Positions 6,193 to 6,935 of a stretch of DNA of 6,935 bases are shown piece by piece. The DNA comes from Bacteroidales bacterium (lineage in GTDB: Bacteria; Bacteroidota; Bacteroidia; Bacteroidales; F082). Positions within the stretch are counted from its first letter, which is position 1; every line of letters starts with the position of its first letter. The position numbers were made by a program, and so were the translations under genes. The stretch covers positions 1 to 6,935 of the forward strand of contig JADYZK010000343.1 in NCBI GenBank assembly GCA_020853175.1, read 5' to 3'. A model generated the notes under the pieces. That model was not told where the DNA came from. It searched no databases and was given only the letters and a program-made list of their open reading frames with translations.

Positions 6193-6225
6193 GGATTTTA
6201 TCCTCCAAATTTTGGATTTTTCCAA
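6193..6225. repeat. Cluster of three abutting or overlapping inverted repeats after fmt
   Basis: Three short perfect inverted repeats follow one another: GGATTTTATCC (6193-6203), TCCAAATTTTGGA (6204-6216) and TTGGATTTTTCCAA (6212-6225). The last two share TTGGA, so they would be mutually exclusive hairpins in RNA. The cluster begins 26 bases beyond the fmt stop as read on the - strand and lies before the hup promoter, so it may help end the fmt transcript. There is no classic T tract directly after a strong stem, so the terminator reading is uncertain. Confidence 0.45.
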
Positions 6226-6250
6226 TTTTAAACAATGAAAGCTTTAGTTT

Positions 6251-6935
6251 TCAGCCTTTTGATGCCGTTTTGCTAATTTTTTTTACTTGCCAACGGCTGT
6301 TGAATTTGTTGCCATTTAGAAACTCGGCAATGGTCATTGGTTTTTTTCCGGCCTGTTGCACTTTGGTCAAGCGTAAAAATCCGTCCACCAATGCAACTTT
6401 TAAAAAAGATCGGTTGTCTGTCAAAAGTGATCGTACGTCTTTTTCTGAAGGATCGCTTTCAAAATCTCCCAAAAATATTTTCAAGTCAATGGTTTCGCCT
6501 GTTGCGTTTTCAAGCTGTGTGAAGGCTCCCGGACTGGGGCTTAGTCCTCTAATTTGATTTATGATGTGATGGCCGGGTAAATGCCAATCTATTTCACAAT
6601 CTTGTTTAAAAATTTTCGGAGCTTTTTTTAAATTAAGCTTGTTTTCGTTAAAATTGGTTTGTGGCAATGGCTTTGCTGTTTGTGAAGCAATGCTTTTAAT
6701 GGTCTGCATCACAAGTGGTTTTCCTTTTTCAATCATTCTGTCATGCAACTCTCCGGCGGTTTCGGAGGGCAATATTTCAATTTCAGTTTGGCCAATGATA
6801 TGGCCTGTATCAATGTCTTGGTTGATGAAAAAAGTAGTAAGTCCGGTTTTGGTTTCGCCGTTCATAATGACCCGATTGATGGGTGCAGCGCCACGGTATT
6901 GCGGAAGGAGCGAGGCGTGCAGGTTGAACGTTCCA
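6251..6935 (-). CDS. fmt: Methionyl-tRNA formyltransferase (C-terminal two thirds, partial)
   Basis: The frame is open to the window edge; the 5' part of about 105 residues lies outside. Fmt formylates the amino group of methionyl-tRNA(fMet) with 10-formyltetrahydrofolate so that it can initiate translation. The 227 visible residues begin GTFNLHASLLPQYRGAAPI, the catalytic core in which N and H of NLH match the family's Asn-108 and His-110 (E. coli numbering). The third catalytic residue, Asp-146, falls in the segment QDIDTGHIIG. The C-terminal tRNA-binding domain is marked by IDWHLPGHHIINQIRGLSPS and PGAFT. The Met encoded at 6865 is internal, not the start. The protein ends at a TGA (6251-6253) after a short basic tail, KISKTASKG. 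No frameshift or damage is visible. Confidence 0.96.
   Translation of the reverse strand, partial: GTFNLHASLLPQYRGAAPINRVIMNGETKTGLTTFFINQDIDTGHIIGQTEIEILPSETAGELHDRMIEKGKPLVMQTIKSIASQTAKPLPQTNFNENKLNLKKAPKIFKQDCEIDWHLPGHHIINQIRGLSPSPGAFTQLENATGETIDLKIFLGDFESDPSEKDVRSLLTDNRSFLKVALVDGFLRLTKVQQAGKKPMTIAEFLNGNKFNSRWQVKKISKTASKG

Noticed and set aside
1..6935. CRISPR array, transposon, tRNA or rRNA gene, phage or defence genes
   Set aside because: I saw no spaced direct repeats, transposase-like proteins, terminal repeats, cloverleaf sequences or defence motifs. The identifiable genes are respiratory or housekeeping genes.

Overview
The window looks like chromosomal DNA from a member of the Bacteroidota. 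Intergenic DNA is AT-rich, Shine-Dalgarno sequences are missing, and the hup gene has a clear Bacteroidota-type promoter (TTTG, 19 bases, TATTTTTG). The proteins are also typical of that phylum by general appearance. No database search was possible, so the taxon is an inference.

Layout. Bases 1-54 are the last codons of an upstream + strand gene, possibly uvrA, followed by a rho-independent terminator near 152-193. The rest of 55-533 has no gene. It holds the leader of the main operon, including two neighbouring 19-bp inverted repeats at 444-462 and 469-487. From 534 to 5740 there is one tightly packed + strand operon for an aa3/caa3-type cytochrome c oxidase and two of its assembly factors: a SCO copper chaperone (534-1331), subunit I (1328-2947), subunit III (2949-3578), a small subunit IV (3586-3897), subunit II fused to a cytochrome c domain (3902-4813), and the heme-O synthase CtaB (4868-5740). 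A long perfect hairpin at 5755-5794 separates this operon from two convergent - strand genes: hup, encoding the HU DNA-binding protein (5809-6081), and the 3' two thirds of fmt, methionyl-tRNA formyltransferase (6251 to the window edge).

How the genes work together. CtaB farnesylates heme B to heme O, the precursor of heme A. SCO would deliver or reduce copper for the CuA site of subunit II. Subunits I, II, III and IV form the membrane complex. The fused cytochrome c passes electrons to CuA, then heme a, then the heme a3-CuB centre, where oxygen is reduced and protons are pumped. Subunit I carries the Tyr-Ser (YS) helix-VI motif of A2-type oxidases in place of the proton-gating glutamate of mitochondrial-type enzymes. 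HU and Fmt are unrelated housekeeping genes.

Nothing here amounts to a new biological system. The points most worth a second look are the paired inverted repeats before the operon, the A2/caa3 combination with its gene order (SCO-I-III-IV-II-ctaB), the C-terminally anchored SCO protein, and a cluster of overlapping inverted repeats between fmt and hup.
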